Shown here: piece after piece, positions 39,451-61,050 of the stretch
How the letters are laid out: each line of letters opens with the position of its first letter
Numbering within the stretch: the first letter of the stretch is position 1
The notes under the pieces: generated by a model
Told to the model about the DNA's origin: nothing
The model's database searches: none
What the model saw: the letters and a program-made list of their open reading frames with translations, nothing else
Translations under genes and position numbers: made by a program
NCBI RefSeq assembly: GCF_024679245.1
Contig: NC_090187.1
Location: 26,746,815 to 26,810,814, forward strand
Direction of reading: 5' to 3'
Origin: Pseudorasbora parva
Lineage: Eukaryota > Chordata > Actinopteri > Cypriniformes > Gobionidae
DNA length: 64,000 nt

Positions 39451-41042
39451 TGTAACAAAGACACTGTAAAATAAAGTGAGTGTTACCCTATGTTATTTTA
39501 TGGCTCAGATTATCATTATCAGCCTTAAAATCATGGATTACTGTCTAATCATGTGAGTACTGTCACTCGCCTTACACTCAGCAATGTAGACAGACATTAG
39601 AGATGCTCATTTCTTAAAGTTTATTTCATAGTTTCACACATTTGCATCATTTAACATTTTACAGAATATAAAAGTAAGCAATTGAGATTTTACAAGGCCA
39701 TGAGTGAAGGATAGTAAAAAGCATTTGCTGTTAAAGTGACACTTTCAACTTTGGGCTCCATTTTGTAGTTTGTAAAGACTGTTGTGTTGTCATTCTGAAT
39801 ATAATACAGTTTAAAGAATAAAGAATGAGTTTTATAGACTGTGTTTCTTATTGTGATCCTGTACTATCAGTTTCCGTCTATAATACATTGCTTGAATATT
39901 TTTTAATATGTTTAAATTGTATTTTTAAATAGGCTATGTTTATACTACCCTTTATAAAGACAAGCATAATGAGAAATGGAACTCAGAAAACTTAATTGTC
40001 ATTTAGGAAAAGCAGCCACTGGGCAATTTACTAAGCACACAGATATAAAGCATATCTTAAACATTTGCAGAAAAAAAGTCACCATTTAGACGATCTTAGA
40101 GAACATAAGCTGCTCTGTCTGTTGGTCTTTTGTTCATTGTGTTGAACTCAATCACAACAATGTGCACTAAAAATATCATCACCTTCCTAAAATAATTGCC
40201 CAAGCCCCAAGCCATTTGACATTTGACTTGTCACATATTTTAGGAAAGTGACCATATGGCAAAGGCATAATCTGTCACAACTTCATACATCTCCACGGTC
40301 AACAGAGGGCAGTACCCCCGTGCAACGAAATGTCTGAGGCATTATGAAGCACTTGATTTGGTAAAGACGGCTATGTTCAAAATTGACTACTTGCTGCATA
40401 GCCTACTGTGCATTGTATATATGTGTAAGAGATACAATTTCTTACAGCATAGGCTCTGCTTCACTGTTGTCACGTAACCTCAGCTATATGCATACAGAAA
40501 ATGCACATAGGCTGCAGAAACAAAGCAAGCAGTATACTAGCATTCTGAACATAGCCACAATATGCAATATACTACATTTGAATTGGCAGATACACATACT
40601 TACATAGTTTATGTAACATGATGTAGATTAAATAACCAATTGGCATTTGAGTGTTAAAAAAGAAACTGCATGGGATTTTTCTGTTTTTCATGTTTATGTA
40701 TTCACAGAGCCTTTTGCTAATGACATCGATCTGCTGAAAGGTACACAAAAGCCTTTTTTTTTTTAAGTCTTTTGATCAAGTCAAGCAATTTCAACAAGAG
40801 TTGGTTATGTGGTTCGTCAAATATGGAAAGGGGGTTTCAGGGAATTTCGCATGGTTGATAAGGAACATCGGTCTTTCAGAGGTTGCTGTTTACCGTTTTC
40901 GTCCTTTTCATGTGTAGGCTACTTCTAAATAAAATAATAATAAAAAAACTTTCCATTCAAGCAGAATTCTTCAACAGCACATTCTTCTCTGCATCTATCT
41001 TAAGGAAAAATATGTAAATTGGAGTAATAGGGCTGAAATTAC
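39451..41042. other. Intergenic sequence between convergent genes, nothing recognised
   Basis: No coding-like frames or repeat termini were found. AATAAA-like signals near 39813 could belong to a long impdh1 3' UTR, but this is weak. Confidence 0.4.
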
Positions 41043-41046
41043 TTAA

Positions 41047-42217
41047 AGGGATAATCCACCCAAAATTTAAAATTCTGTCATTAATTAACTACGCAACCTC
41101 ATGTTGTTCCAAACCTGTGAGACCGTTGTTCATCTTGAACACAAATTAAGATATTTTTGATGAAATCCGAGGTCCTTTTGACCCCTCTAAGAAGAGCAAC
41201 TTCATAACCACTTTTTAAGGTCACATCGTTAATATTTAACATCATTAAAATAGTTAATGTGACTACACTGGTTCAACCTTAGGGCGTGTTAACACAAAAA
41301 GTTGACAAGAGCTGAAAAGAAGCTGTCAGGGTTTGGTTCCAATAGTAGCCTAGGGCATGTTTTGTTGCTATAACAGCTGCAACAAGAGTGCTGTGTGGTG
41401 CAGAGATACAAAATGTCAGAAAAGAAAAGTTGGCTCTTGCGTTGGCTTTTGAAGTTAACGAGTTGGAGAATGTCGGTCCACAATGACGTTTGTGGGTGCG
41501 CAACATTATACGGGGAAGACAACAATGGTGCTTACAATAATTAAGTCCAGGAGCTCCAGACTCATTATTATCATTATATATTATTTAATGTATTATTATT
41601 ATTATTATTATTATGCTTATATCATATATCTCTTTGTGCTCCCTAGCACAATTAGTTGATCTATCTTCTAAATTTTTCCTGTTGTTATGGAAACGAATCA
41701 GGTCTTGCTATTACCTTGTCATTGTTCAGCTGTAAAAAGGCACTTGACGTAAGCGTTTTTATCAGAAAAAAACAAACTTTCAGTGCAATGGAAAGGTTTT
41801 TTGGATAGTAAAGGTTATTCATGGATACACCCTGCCAAAGAACCATTTAAGAACCTTTCTTTTTAAGAGTATACTTCATATGATTATATTATAAAACAGA
41901 CACTGACCGCTTCAAAAAAGTCTCTTAGTTGTTATTTTTGTTTGTTTTTTTGTGCGCAAAACTTGCCGCTTGTTATAACATTAAGGTTGAGCCACTGGAG
42001 TCATATGGACAATTTTAACGATGTCTGTCTTGACTATCTTTCTGGACCTTGAAAGTTACAGTGACATTGCTGCCTATGGATCATTCAGAAACCTCTCGGA
42101 TTTCATCAAAAATATCTTCATTTGTGTTCTGAAAATTAACAAAGGTCTTACAGGTTTGGAACGACATGAGGGTGAGTAATTAATGACAGAATTTTCCTTT
42201 TTGGATGAACTAAGCCT
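41047..42217. mobile_element. TTAA-flanked element of the AGGGATAATCCACC family, 1171 bp
   Basis: Left TTAA|AGGGATAATCCACCC and right GATGAACTAAGCCT|TTAA, with long matching inner arms (TTCTGTCATTAATTA / TAATTAATGACAGAA). It ends 37 bases from the prrt4 stop and may supply its 3' UTR or polyadenylation. Non-coding. Confidence 0.8.
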
Positions 42218-42253
42218 TTAAGTGTATTAGGTTAGTTGATTCAGATATTTCCC

Positions 42254-50202
<7,949 letters not shown>

Positions 50203-50417
50203 GTTGACACTCCTGTGAAGAAGTTACACCTCACAATGTCACCAGGCTGTCTCCATTTGACCGTCACATTCTGCGCGGGTTCTGAAAAAGAAAGAAAAAA
50301 ACTTCACAAGATAAGACCAGCTGTGTAATTGGATTCAACCATAAAAGCCGTGCACCAACATTAAAGATCTATACTTATTTGAAATAAATACAAAAAACTT
50401 ATAAATTAGTAAATTAG

Positions 50418-50543
<126 letters not shown>

Positions 50544-51112
50544 CTAAAAAACACAATAAAAATCCAATAATATTGAGATTAGAGATCCACAATATAATGG
50601 TTATCAGTTTATATCTGTGATTTTATTACATGCATGACATAATCTAATCAGTAGGGTGCTAATATGTGATATGATATTGTGAATCTCTGATGTCAAATAA
50701 AAATCTCTACATGGAACTGGACATATTTTGTCCCCCAGCAACGGCACTAAGCTAAACGTTGAGTGCTGAGTGGCAAATAACAGCCAGAGCTCTGAATTTA
50801 CACCATCAGTCTAACTCGATCCCCTCGAGTCATGTGACCCAATTCAGAAAAAAAAGATTGTACCTCACAGAAGAGGACAGAAACACAACATACACTGATA
50901 TGTTCTATATGAATCAATCCTCATTTCTAGGACTGCAGGTTTGTGACTAACAGCAATTCTATTAGACTGAGATTTATGTCAAATGATCTGACAGCTGCTG
51001 CAGTGCACTCGCATGCCTTTTCTTTTTCCTGCCTTTTTGCATTTTCATTTCTCAACACTCTTTCCTCTTATTTCTTTCTCCTAGTGAATGCATCTCCTAG
51101 TGAATCATTAAT

Positions 51113-51116
<4 letters not shown>

Positions 51117-51158
<42 letters not shown>
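51117..51158. repeat. (GA)n microsatellite
   Basis: About 20 GA units upstream of prrt4. Confidence 0.95.
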
Positions 51159-51161
<3 letters not shown>

Positions 51162-52184
51162 ATGCTGATCTACATAACCAACCAGTGCTGCACTGTTTAA
51201 TGCATCTTCTCTTCAGCAGCACCCAGAGACACATTTTCATACCAAAGCAACTCACATACACATACGCGCATAGACACAAACTTGAACTGTGTCAGAGGAA
51301 TTGTGCTCACCACGGGACGCTTGGATGAAGAGTCTTAAACAGGAGTAATCCTTCTGCCTGCCGTCCTGCTGCGGAAAGATTTGATTCTGCCTTTGCTTGC
51401 GCAAGCCTGTGTGTTTTAGTGCTCTCTCTCTCTCTCTCCCTAACACACACACACACATACCCATCTCTCTGCTTTTCGCATGGGCACACACACATGCTGC
51501 CTGACACACCCCCTTTTACTATCCCATCTCCGTTCTCTCTCTCTCTCTCTTCAGGTGTCTGATCCCTCTCTTCTGATTCAGTTAAGCTGTGTCTGTTGTG
51601 TCCTGGATTAGCCATGTTAGGTGTTTGACTTTCCTTTCTCTTACATCACTGAGCTCAAGATTGCAGGTCATATACTGCAGTGATGCTGCTAAAAAGGAAA
51701 AAATAATAATACACTTGTACAGTATGTTCACAGCTTTAAATACAAGATGATGAGCCTCTCCTTCCAATTCAGTTAAGCCAATCAATATACAGTATTGAAC
51801 GGAATTTTTCTGAATCCCGCAGAGAGAGTCAAAGATCTGCAGCAATAAATCAGAGCGTTAACTGACTGCTGCTCTATTTTTCTTCATGGTGGTTTGAGAA
51901 AATTCCACCAAAAATCCCACCCAGGCAAAACTTAAATGCAATGAGCTTGTAATCAAGACTTTAGAAGTGGGAAGTAGGACATTTCAGATAGCTTGTGAAG
52001 GCAGCATAAAGCTCACCCACCAGGTAGATAGTAACAAACCAGGACTAGAAGTACCTACAAAGCAAAACAACCTGGACTAATCTGAACCCTCCGGTTGAGG
52101 AGATTCCCCCTTCCATGTAAAGCGATTTAAGTGCCTAGAAAAGCGCTATATAAATGTAACAAATCATTATAATATTAATTAATA

Positions 52185-52420
52185 AATTTTAATCAGCAAG
52201 GATGCACTAAATTGATCACAATTGGCAGTAAAGACATTTAAAATCTTCTATTCATCAAATAATCCTGAAGAACCCCCCCCAATGCATTGTAAAATATTAA
52301 GCAGCACAACTGTTTTCAATATTGATAATAAAAATAAATGTTTTTGAGCAGCAAATAAGCAAAATGATTTCTGAAGGATCATGTGACAGAGTAATGATAC
52401 AAAAATCAGCTTTGCCATCA
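52185..52420 (-). repeat. Interspersed repeat, inverted partial copy
   Basis: Contains ATCAGCAAGGATGCACTAAA and GATTTCTGAAGGATCATGTG in an order matching, inverted in part, the 15091-15285 family. Confidence 0.55.
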
Positions 52421-52679
52421 TAAACAAGACATTTAAAAATATATAAAAAAATAATAGTTATTTTAAATTGAGTTATATATATATATATATATATATATAA
52501 TCTGAGGGAGTCGCCTGTCAATTGCATCATATCTGTGTTACCCTCGGTTTCCGTTTTTTGGCAGAAACGTTTTACTCTTAGCAGTGTGAACAAGTGTCAG
52601 AGCAGCGGCAGAGCAGAGTGCATGCACAGAGTAACTTCATAACATAATTTTAAACACACTTAAATGTATCTGATATGAT

Positions 52680-53034
52680 AATAAACAGAGCTGCGTTACC
52701 TCATACTCATGACCGGAAAAGCGAAAAATGCCGCCTGCGACTGTGTTCTGTCATAATAAAAGACCCGCGAGCCGTGTGTTCGGCAACAATCGCTCCAGCG
52801 GCCTTGCTCAGCACCACAACACTCGGTCCTGCTCTCCTTCATACTATCATAACAGTAATGTTAATAACTGTATCCACCATGAACATGATTTCTGCCAGAG
52901 TCCTATCCTTTTTCACCGGCTGTGAGGTAAAGACCACAAGTCTGAAGATTCTGCGCTCAACTTGGCATCATCAAATTACACCTTTGTTTTGAATAGGCGC
53001 CCTCTAGTGGACGGAGAAATTACATAGTGCAGCT
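52680..53034. mobile_element. Right part of a TTAA-type element
   Basis: Ends AATTACATAGTGCAGCT|TTAA, matching the right termini at 29142 and 48911. The left terminus was not found, so it is truncated. Small frames inside are not conserved in the other copies. Confidence 0.5.
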
Positions 53035-53036
53035 TT

Positions 53037-53145
53037 AATTCATTCCCTCGATTTAGAAATAATTGTAAGTCTGTGGACGGTTTAGCAAGTCGAGGGAACA
53101 AAGCAATACATTGTCCGCATGATTTAAAAATCGAGGGAATGAATT
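53037..53145. repeat. Small inverted repeat (AATTCATTCCCTCGAT arms)
   Basis: AATTCATTCCCTCGATTT at 53037 is repeated inverted at 53128-53145, with another GTCGAGGGAAC between. A potential hairpin next to the preceding element terminus. Confidence 0.7.
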
Positions 53146-53312
53146 AATAAATCATGCACAATTTTTTTTTCTTTCTTGCAGGTCATGTGTGGTGCTGCGT
53201 AATGTTTTGAAGCATATGGCAGCAGGTTTGAGCTGGTTTATGCTGGTCAGGGATAAGAAACTCCTTTCAAAAACATTTAAAAAAATCTTACTGACCCCAA
53301 ACTTTTGAACGG

Positions 53313-55619
53313 TTCATTCAGTCAAATTTTAATCTCCAGACAGCAGTTGTGTTTTTTTTTTTTTTTAATAGCGGCTACACATTTTCACTGGTTGGTCCTG
53401 ATCTATGGGTAAATGGGTGGGTGGCAATAGCAGGGCAAACACTTCCATATTCAGAGCATATAAACACTCAATACATATTTAAAGCCACTCCCTTTTAGTG
53501 AATCCAGGATGGATGGTCCATTGGGACCCACCAGTGTGTGTGGTCAGACAGAATGAGCAGGATGTAGATCAATCCTTATTAAAACAGACCCCGAGAGAAC
53601 ACAAACTGGGGCAGTCCCATAAAAAGCTAGTTGTGAGAGGACTAGTTAGGGCTCAAGGAATAAAATGGATTAGTATAGCCGAGCAATTAATAAAATTAAA
53701 GTAATCACTGTATGTCGCAGTTCATCAGAAAAAAAATATGAATTGATAATTAACCGTGGCATTTGTTGTATGCATATTAATTTGTTTTTGCATATACTAA
53801 GCATTGCTTATGTTTGCTCAACTTATGGTGTGTACAGGAAGGCACCAAATGAGCTGGAACTAAAGGGGGGTTTGGTTTAGAACAATGACCCAGATGAGCT
53901 GATCAAACATATGACATCAGCATGGCCCACAGCCAGCTCCCCCCAGGCTAGGGGTGGCTTTTACTGCCCTACCAATCATCTGCATCAGTGCTGCTGAGAA
54001 GAGGGCTTGGTGGGATGGACCCAGCAATGCTGACTTCTGCAAACAAGACAGCAGCAACAATTCACAGCACACATTCTGCAGAACAGTTCAATTGAACACA
54101 TGACTATGAAGCAGAGCATCAAGTAAAGATAAGCACAAACAAATTGAAGGTCCAGAAGGACCAGACAAAGACAAAACCCCAAGTTTCAGACCTAACCCTG
54201 TCAGTCCGAGTAAAATGTTCACTTGCTGCCTAATATATCCCACCCACTAAAGGTGCCATGGAAATGAGATAATCAGTGTTATTTACTCCACCTGTCATAA
54301 TGTTATGCCTGATCGGTGGACTATTAAGAGCTAACTCATTTATCATTATCTGTTAACCATGGTAATTTTAGGGTATTGGCTAATGTTTTATTGTACTTAT
54401 ACCGGGGCTCATATGCATATTCATTAATCCATAAACACTAATGAAGCAAGGTTGTAGTTTTACATTCAAGCTATAAGGCATGACACATTTTTTTTTTCAC
54501 AGGAAAAAAACATTTAAATTTTTAATTTTGGTGATCAAAGATAAGTTTTAAGGAATAACATTATTGACTTTTTTTCACGTATACTAAAGTGTGTTTTAAA
54601 TAATCCTGAGAACAAGCCCTTGCATAAAACAAAGTAACATTTTAATGTGGGATGCAGACAAATCTGCTAATATAAGGAGCTAAGTTAAATGAGCTCAGTC
54701 AATATGTCTGTGGATGGCACACTGGCCAAAAAAGGGAAACCTGGATCCCAAGGATTTGATGATTTTATAATACAATGTAACATTTATTCCCACTGTGCAA
54801 TTTCAGTGCAATATAATCCCATGTGCATTCGATTCCATTATTCTCATTTCTGCTGCATATTGCCCCCTGTCATATATTAATTGTACAACAATGCACATGG
54901 CAAAATATTCTGCCCTCCACTGTAGAGCTTTACAAGCACATCACAGTCATGTTGTGATTTCTGGCTATGGAGAGTATTTGCTGAAAGGATACTGCCCTCT
55001 GCAGCTCCACCAAGACATTTCTGGCTGTGAAGTGTGTTTGATTAGCCTATCGTGTTTGATGGCTTTAGCTTCAATAGGAGAAGGCTCTTTATGCTTATGC
55101 TCTATTTTTAAAAAAATGTAAAAATGTTAGTCTTCACTGCCACTTATGATCAATTTAAATGTACCAAATTCGTTTTAATGTATGCATATGACAAACATCT
55201 CACAATAAATACTACCTTGTCAGCAAGATAATGTTAATTTAAGTTAATTAATAAATTAATTGCTGACAATTGCCAAAGACCCATTAGTTATTTTATACCG
55301 CATAGATACGCCTACATGGATCCTGTTATTTACAGCTAAATAAAACATTACTAGACCCGTGGCTCATAATACAAATTAGATTTTTTGTTGTTGTTGTCAT
55401 GGAGTAATTTGCTTGGAAAAGACTGAAAAAGCTTTGAAGAGCAAACAACGCATAACCTTGTGTTTATTTATTGTATTTGTCGTTTTTTTAATTGAATTTA
55501 AAAAATCAGTTGTTCTCAAAACATATAACAAACAATGTTTATCCACATACATGTGCAATAAGTGCCTAAAAGAAATAAAATAAAATAAAATGAAAATGAA
55601 AGGGCAATACAAACTCAAA
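53313..55619. other. Intergenic, mostly unassigned
   Basis: The phrase CCTGTCATAATGTTATGCCTGATCGG (recognised by its core TAATGTTATGCCTGATCGG) at about 54292-54317 is the end of a widespread fish Tc1-type MITE. No gene was recognised in the rest. Confidence 0.4.
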
Positions 55620-55880
55620 TTTCATTCGGCCGCGCCAATGTCATCAAATGACGTCATGCCCGTTCACACGGAAGGCTTCGAATTTTGACAGCTAACGTTG
55701 GGCACCCAGGCAGTCGAGTTTTTGGCACAACACACCTGTGTCACGGAGCTTCATGAGAAATTGCGGTGCGAAGAAAAACTCATATGCACTTTGAAGCTTC
55801 AGTGTGTCATATGCAACAACATTACAGTGCACGCCAGCATCTGCCTCAGCTCTCAAACCCTGTCAAGCAGCAAGAAACGT
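55620..55880 (+). CDS. Orphan CpG-rich first-exon candidate
   Basis: A CpG-rich island in AT-rich surroundings with an open frame (FLAQHTCVTELHEKLRCEEK, then LQCVICNN) ending at a strong donor AAG|GTAAGA near 55884. No ATG starts the frame inside the island, so an upstream or internal start (or a non-coding exon) is needed. I do not recognise the protein; transposon origin is possible. Confidence 0.25.
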
Positions 55881-56744
55881 AAGGTAAGAAACGCAATAAT
55901 ATCTCTGTTGAAGGCGTTTTTTTTGGCATATTGTCGTTAAACATAAAGTCTGTTTACACATAGACTGACCAGAAGAGATCTGCGACAGTTTATATAATGG
56001 CTAAAAAATTATTTTGGTTTTATCCATAGTTTGGCATTGCTAACATGACAGCTAATGTCAACAAGTAACAAACCAGTCACTAAGTTAACGTTACTAACGT
56101 TAATCTCCAACTAAAGGCTGCTCAACATAACTCAGTATGTAAGCATAGTAAAGCAGAAGTAACGTTAGTTGTGGTCTTATAAAGCAAACGTTTTCCTGAA
56201 CTTGTATTTTTACATTTGTTAAAATAAAAGAATAAAAAGCGCTAATGTATGTTAGCTAATTATGTTAGCATATTTAAATGCGCTTGATTTCATGTGATTT
56301 TCTGCAGTCATCATCACCATCATCAGACAGCAGTAGATCATCAGGTCTATCTGATGGTGATCTGTGTTTATTTTTAAACTGGGGTTATGTTTTGAATAAC
56401 ATTTTGACTTTGACCTTGGAGCACACACACATAGTTCACATAGTCTGAATTTAGATATGGACTCTTTTCGCAGACAGTGTTGCCAGATTGGATCGACGAT
56501 TTCCAGCCCAAAAGCTCACCAAAACCCGCCCACTCCAAGAAAAAAAAAAAGTTAAAAACTTTAACTGCCAAAATATTGCGCCATACTTTTGTTGCCATAC
56601 CAATCAAGGCTGTAAGTACAATTTTATTTCCATTTCCCAGGAAAATGGATCAAATTAGGGAATATGTTAAATGGATTAACAAATACGTTAATGGATTAAC
56701 AAACATGACTAAAATGTCCAGTTGGAAATTAACTGGTGACTTAA

Positions 56745-58418
56745 AGGGATAGTTCGCCCAAAAATTAAAATGTGATGTTTATCTGCTTACCCCCAGCACA
56801 TCCAATAGGTGTGTTTGTTTCTTCTAAAGAACAAAAATGTAAACTTCTGTTGCTCCTATAATGCATGTCAACGGGGTGTTTTCTATGAGAGCCAATATGA
56901 AAGTAACAAACACATAGACATACGAATCCATATTAAACCCTGTGGCTCGTGGTGACACATTGATGTCTTAAGACACGAAACGATCGGTTTCTGTTTCAGT
57001 TTACGCCATTACTTCCGTTAAAGGGGGGGTGAAACACTCAGTTTCAGTCAATCTCATGTCAATCTTGAGTACCTATAGAGTAGTATTGCATCCTTCATAT
57101 CTCCGAAAAGTCTTTAGTTTTATCATATTTATAAAAGAAATATGGGCTGTACCGACTCTTTCCGGAAAAAACCGAGCGCCTGGAGGCGTATCGTGTGGGC
57201 GGTTTTGCACGTCAGAGTCAGACTAGTGTTATACAGAACAACAATGGAGTAACCGTTAGCGCATTTGAATGACGAAGCACGCGATTGTATCGTTTACTGA
57301 TGTTTACTCATGCGACGGTAGCCAATAGCAGAGACATTTGAAGTTGATTTACTCAGCGGCTGCTTCCAAAGCAGGACCGAATCTTTATCGCTGGGACCGC
57401 TCTGTCAAAAACACACTTCTTTGGCATGATTTGGTGAAGTCCTGTGACAGCAGGGACCGTGGAAATCCACTTTGCGACGCGACTGAAGCGATGCCTTGAA
57501 GCTTCCCGTCATTTCTGCGTTCAAATCGGTTCAAATGCAGCGCTACCTTCCCGGAATGCTTTGCTGAAGCGTTGAAGTCGCTCGACGTCACCCATAGGAA
57601 TAAAGTGGAGCGCGGCGCGTCATAAGTGTTCATGGACGAGTGGATCTGCACCTGAGAGACTGTTTACGGCGTGCATTTCCTCTCTCTCCCTCTAGTTACG
57701 CGCGCGCGCGCACCCTTCCGGGAGAAGAGCCCGTACAGCCCATACAAGGACCTTCCGATCTATTTAACGTCAAGTAGACCCATACTCGAAAAAAACTTGC
57801 CGAAACTTGTGAGAAACCGGAAGGAGTATTTTTAACACAGAAATACTCCATCAAAAGTCCAACATTAGTTTTTGAAACTTTGTCTATGTTTATGATGGGA
57901 ATCCAAGTCTTTAAAGGTGTAAAAAGCTCAGTATGCATGAAACAGCATTTCACCCCCCCTTTAAGTAAGGTCAAAAACCCGGCACGATCATAGATATATT
58001 TACATAGATACCTCATTTGACCGATCCATGCAGGCATTTATAATGATCGCATTCTTTTTGGATTTTTTGACCTTACTCGACGGAAGTAATGGCGCTGGGA
58101 ATACTAGATGAGATTTTTCTATTATGTGGTAAAAAAATAACACAAATATTGTTCGGTTTCTCGCAGAAATCGATCGTTTTGTTTCTTTGACATCAATGAG
58201 TCACCACGAGTCACAGGGTTAACTATGGATTCGTATGTCTATGTTTTTATTACTCTCATAGAAATACACCCCATTGACATTTATTATACGAACAACGGTT
58301 GGAGTTAAAAATCTTCATTTGTTGTTCTACTGAAGAAACAAACACACCTACATCTTACATGGATGCCCTGGGGGTAAGCAGATAAACATCAAATGACATT
58401 TTTTTGGTGAACTATCCC
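56745..58418. mobile_element. TTAA-type AGGGATAGTTCGCCC element nested in hAT-like element
   Basis: Left TTAA|AGGGATAGTTCGCCC, right TGGTGAACTATCCC|TTAA, with matching inner arms (GTGATGTTTATCTGCTTACC / GGGTAAGCAGATAAACATCA). The middle is occupied by the 57022-57960 element. Confidence 0.8.
57022..57960 (-). mobile_element. Complete TTAA-flanked AGGGGGGGTGAAA element, 939 bp
   Basis: Left TTAA|AGGGGGGGTGAAACACTC and right GCATTTCACCCCCCCT|TTAA. It is the full-length counterpart of 11842-13010, in opposite orientation. It is nested in the 56745-58418 element. Confidence 0.85.
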
Positions 58419-58620
58419 TTAACCCTCAGAAAACATGTGCATCATTTTTAATGTCAACAGTAAGAAGCCAATTTAAGTGCAAAAATTGTCCAATATAAGA
58501 GATCGGAAAAAGCAATGAAATTAGCAGGCATTTCACACATGCACACAATAATCCGTCAACAAAAATAAAATAACAACAATGCACTTACCTTTGTGTTGCG
58601 CTTTCAGAACTACAGTACCC

Positions 58621-59362
58621 CTGCGTCCCAATTGGCATACTATTATAATATTCGATAATAGAATTAGTATGTCCCAAATCGTAGTATGTTGAAAAGAGTA
58701 TTACAAAGATACCCGGATGGTTTTACTATTTCCGTTCAGAATTCGAAGCGCGGAATCGACGCACACTCTTAACGCCTGATATTGCCCACAACCTTGCGAG
58801 TTGGACGAGGATTCGATTAGAACTACAAACGCAGATAAAAAGTGATAAAAATCTACAAACATGACGGATATGCAAGTCAGACGGTTAAGTTTAATGGTTT
58901 AGAAGGTTTGAGTGATGAGTATTTAACCTGACGAAAGTATATTTATTCAGTGCTATCCGCATTATATTTCACCTGCAGCAGCATTGTTAATTTTGTAATG
59001 ACAGGTTTGGCCATCAATTTTAAATGCGTCATTATATTTAAACTGCAAACACATGAGGAGAGTCTCTGCATTAAAGACCCACACATGGCAAATCAACGTG
59101 CAACTACATTTCTCTCCTGATATGGTAAGAAATTAAACTGAATGTGGAGGATTTTAACTGACGAATCTGACGATGATTGACAGGGCAGTTAAACGGTGAC
59201 GGGATGCACGTAACTAAGCGACAGAGTCCGTTAAAGATGGTGAAGTAGTATGTGCAGAAGCTTGCATACTTTTCTGCTATACACTCAAAAGTATGTACTT
59301 TTTCTTCACAAAAAGAGTACATACTTTTAGGATGTAGTATAAGTAGGCGAATTGGGATGCAG
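58621..59362. mobile_element. MITE with CTGCGTCCCAATT termini, ~740 bp
   Basis: The left end CTGCGTCCCAATTGGCATACT pairs, with mismatches, with the right end AGTAGGCGAATTGGGATGCAG (only the cores CGTCCCAATT / AATTGGGATG are exact). It is nested in the hAT-like element. No clear target duplication was found. Confidence 0.6.
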
Positions 59363-59896
59363 CATACATCTTTTGTGAATGAATTTACATATAAAACATG
59401 ATGCACTTAGCACAGTAAAACTGATTAATTGTTTATTCAAACCTCTTTCAGCTATTGGAGATGTACAGAGTGCAGTCTAGACGGCTTAAAAGTTGCAGAA
59501 GTGCTGATCAGTGTTCACATGATGTTGGACAGGAGTCATAGTCCCATATTCGATTTCAATTCAAGCCATGAAAGTGTGTACTCGTCGTCAACTCCAGCTG
59601 ACTCTGCATGGGCATGTCATGATAACTGACCTTAAGCTGTACATGCACACTTGAGGTTTGTTTATTAACCAATTAGACGGAACTTGCCCAATCTGGCAAC
59701 ACTGTTCACAGACTGTGGCAGCGCGTTTTAGCGGTCATCAGCATGTGATATGTTAAAAGTGTCAAATGACCAAGAATAGTAGGCAAGGTCATCTGCTCTT
59801 TGGACCATATGCATTTCATATAAGCCATTTACTGCACCTTCTGCCCAATTCAGGTTGGCCTTTCTTGATCATTTTTAAGGATGTGTTAAAATGACA

Positions 59897-60230
59897 GGGA
59901 GGGGAACTGCAATATTGATTAACAAAAATAATCAGTTTAGGCCATCTAATACTGTTAATGACCCCTAGGGAAGATATGTATTAATACAAGGTTTTATGTA
60001 TTCTGACCACTGGACTTTATCAAATATTTATGTTCCAAATTTTGATGATTACTTGCCTATGCAATTAAGTTTTCCGTTGCTCAGGCACCAGGCTGGATCT
60101 TAGTGTGTGGAAAAAAATGTTTTGTATGGATACAGTACTCCCATCTAGACCACATCCTATCACCAAAAATTACATTTGGAGGAGGATCAATCTAAATGAC
60201 GGGGGGCTGTGTTCAACTCACTTTCAGTTT
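59897..60230 (+). pseudogene. L1-type LINE endonuclease relic
   Basis: Translates as RGTAILINKNNQF, a stop in NDP*GRYVLIQG, then DHWTLSNIYVPNFDDY. This resembles the apurinic-endonuclease domain of L1-like retrotransposons (RG.AIL ... GR.V..QG ... VN.YAPNFDD). A stop and loss of downstream homology make it non-functional. Confidence 0.65.
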
Positions 60231-60321
60231 TAAACTGCACTCACAAACTTCCCTAAACACTAACCCCTCAAATCTGTACACTTCATGCAAGTCCTTAGAC
60301 AAAAGTCCAACAGTTGAGACT

Positions 60322-61050
60322 AGGGTTGGGAAATTATAATCGACTCCACTTCTGGAATCAGATACTTAAGGTCAGGAATCGGATACTTGTTATAAAATTA
60401 CAATTTTATCGATTCCTCTGTGGGCATTTTAATATTTAATGACCTAACATGTTTTTCCTAGAAAGCCACCTTTCATACTGTATAGTGCGCTGCGCAGTAC
60501 TGTTCTCCTCTACGGATGGTTGATTTGGACTTAAAAATATAGTCTAAATATTTTCTGGTATTTATTGCGATAACGATATCAATGACGAAATACATTTTGT
60601 TCCATTCCCCATTGGTACTTTACGGGCCGCTTGGCAAAGAACGAACCTCTCAAGCGTTCAGTCCATGTGCTCAGCGAGTGAAAATGTATCTGTGTTTACA
60701 GGTTCTAGATTGTAGAGGTAATGTTAGCTCCTTGTTTAGCGATAAACTCCTCTGCAGCTTCCACTATAGTGGTTTTCACTCTGCATGTGAGCTGAAAATG
60801 TGTCACGTCATAAACTAGGCTTTATCGTTATTATTGCGGAACACCAAATTGAAAGATCTTACAAAAAGAAAACATCAGAAGAAAACATCTTCAAAAGATC
60901 AAAGCAATGTTACTATTGGTATGGCAGCTTAAATTGGCCCAAAACTGGTAAATTATAAATTCCATAGATACTGGTAATAACATTTTCTATAACCATATTA
61001 CTAAAATGATAGATCGGACACTAGCAAATGTCCTGCCTGTATTGGTGAAC
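60322..61050. other. Unassigned with one hAT-like terminus
   Basis: CTAGGGTTGGGAAATTATAATCGACTCC (core GGGTTGGGAA..AATCGACTCC) at about 60319-60348 resembles a fish hAT end; no partner was found. Confidence 0.35.

Larger units (their letters stand above)
56475..59704. mobile_element. hAT-like element, 3.2 kb, host of nested insertions
   Basis: Termini CAGTGTTGCCAGATTGG and CCAATCTGGCAACACTG are a perfect 17-base inverted repeat. The flanks TTCGCAGA and TTCACAGA form an 8-bp duplication with one mismatch, typical of hAT. The inside is largely made of other elements. Confidence 0.85.
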
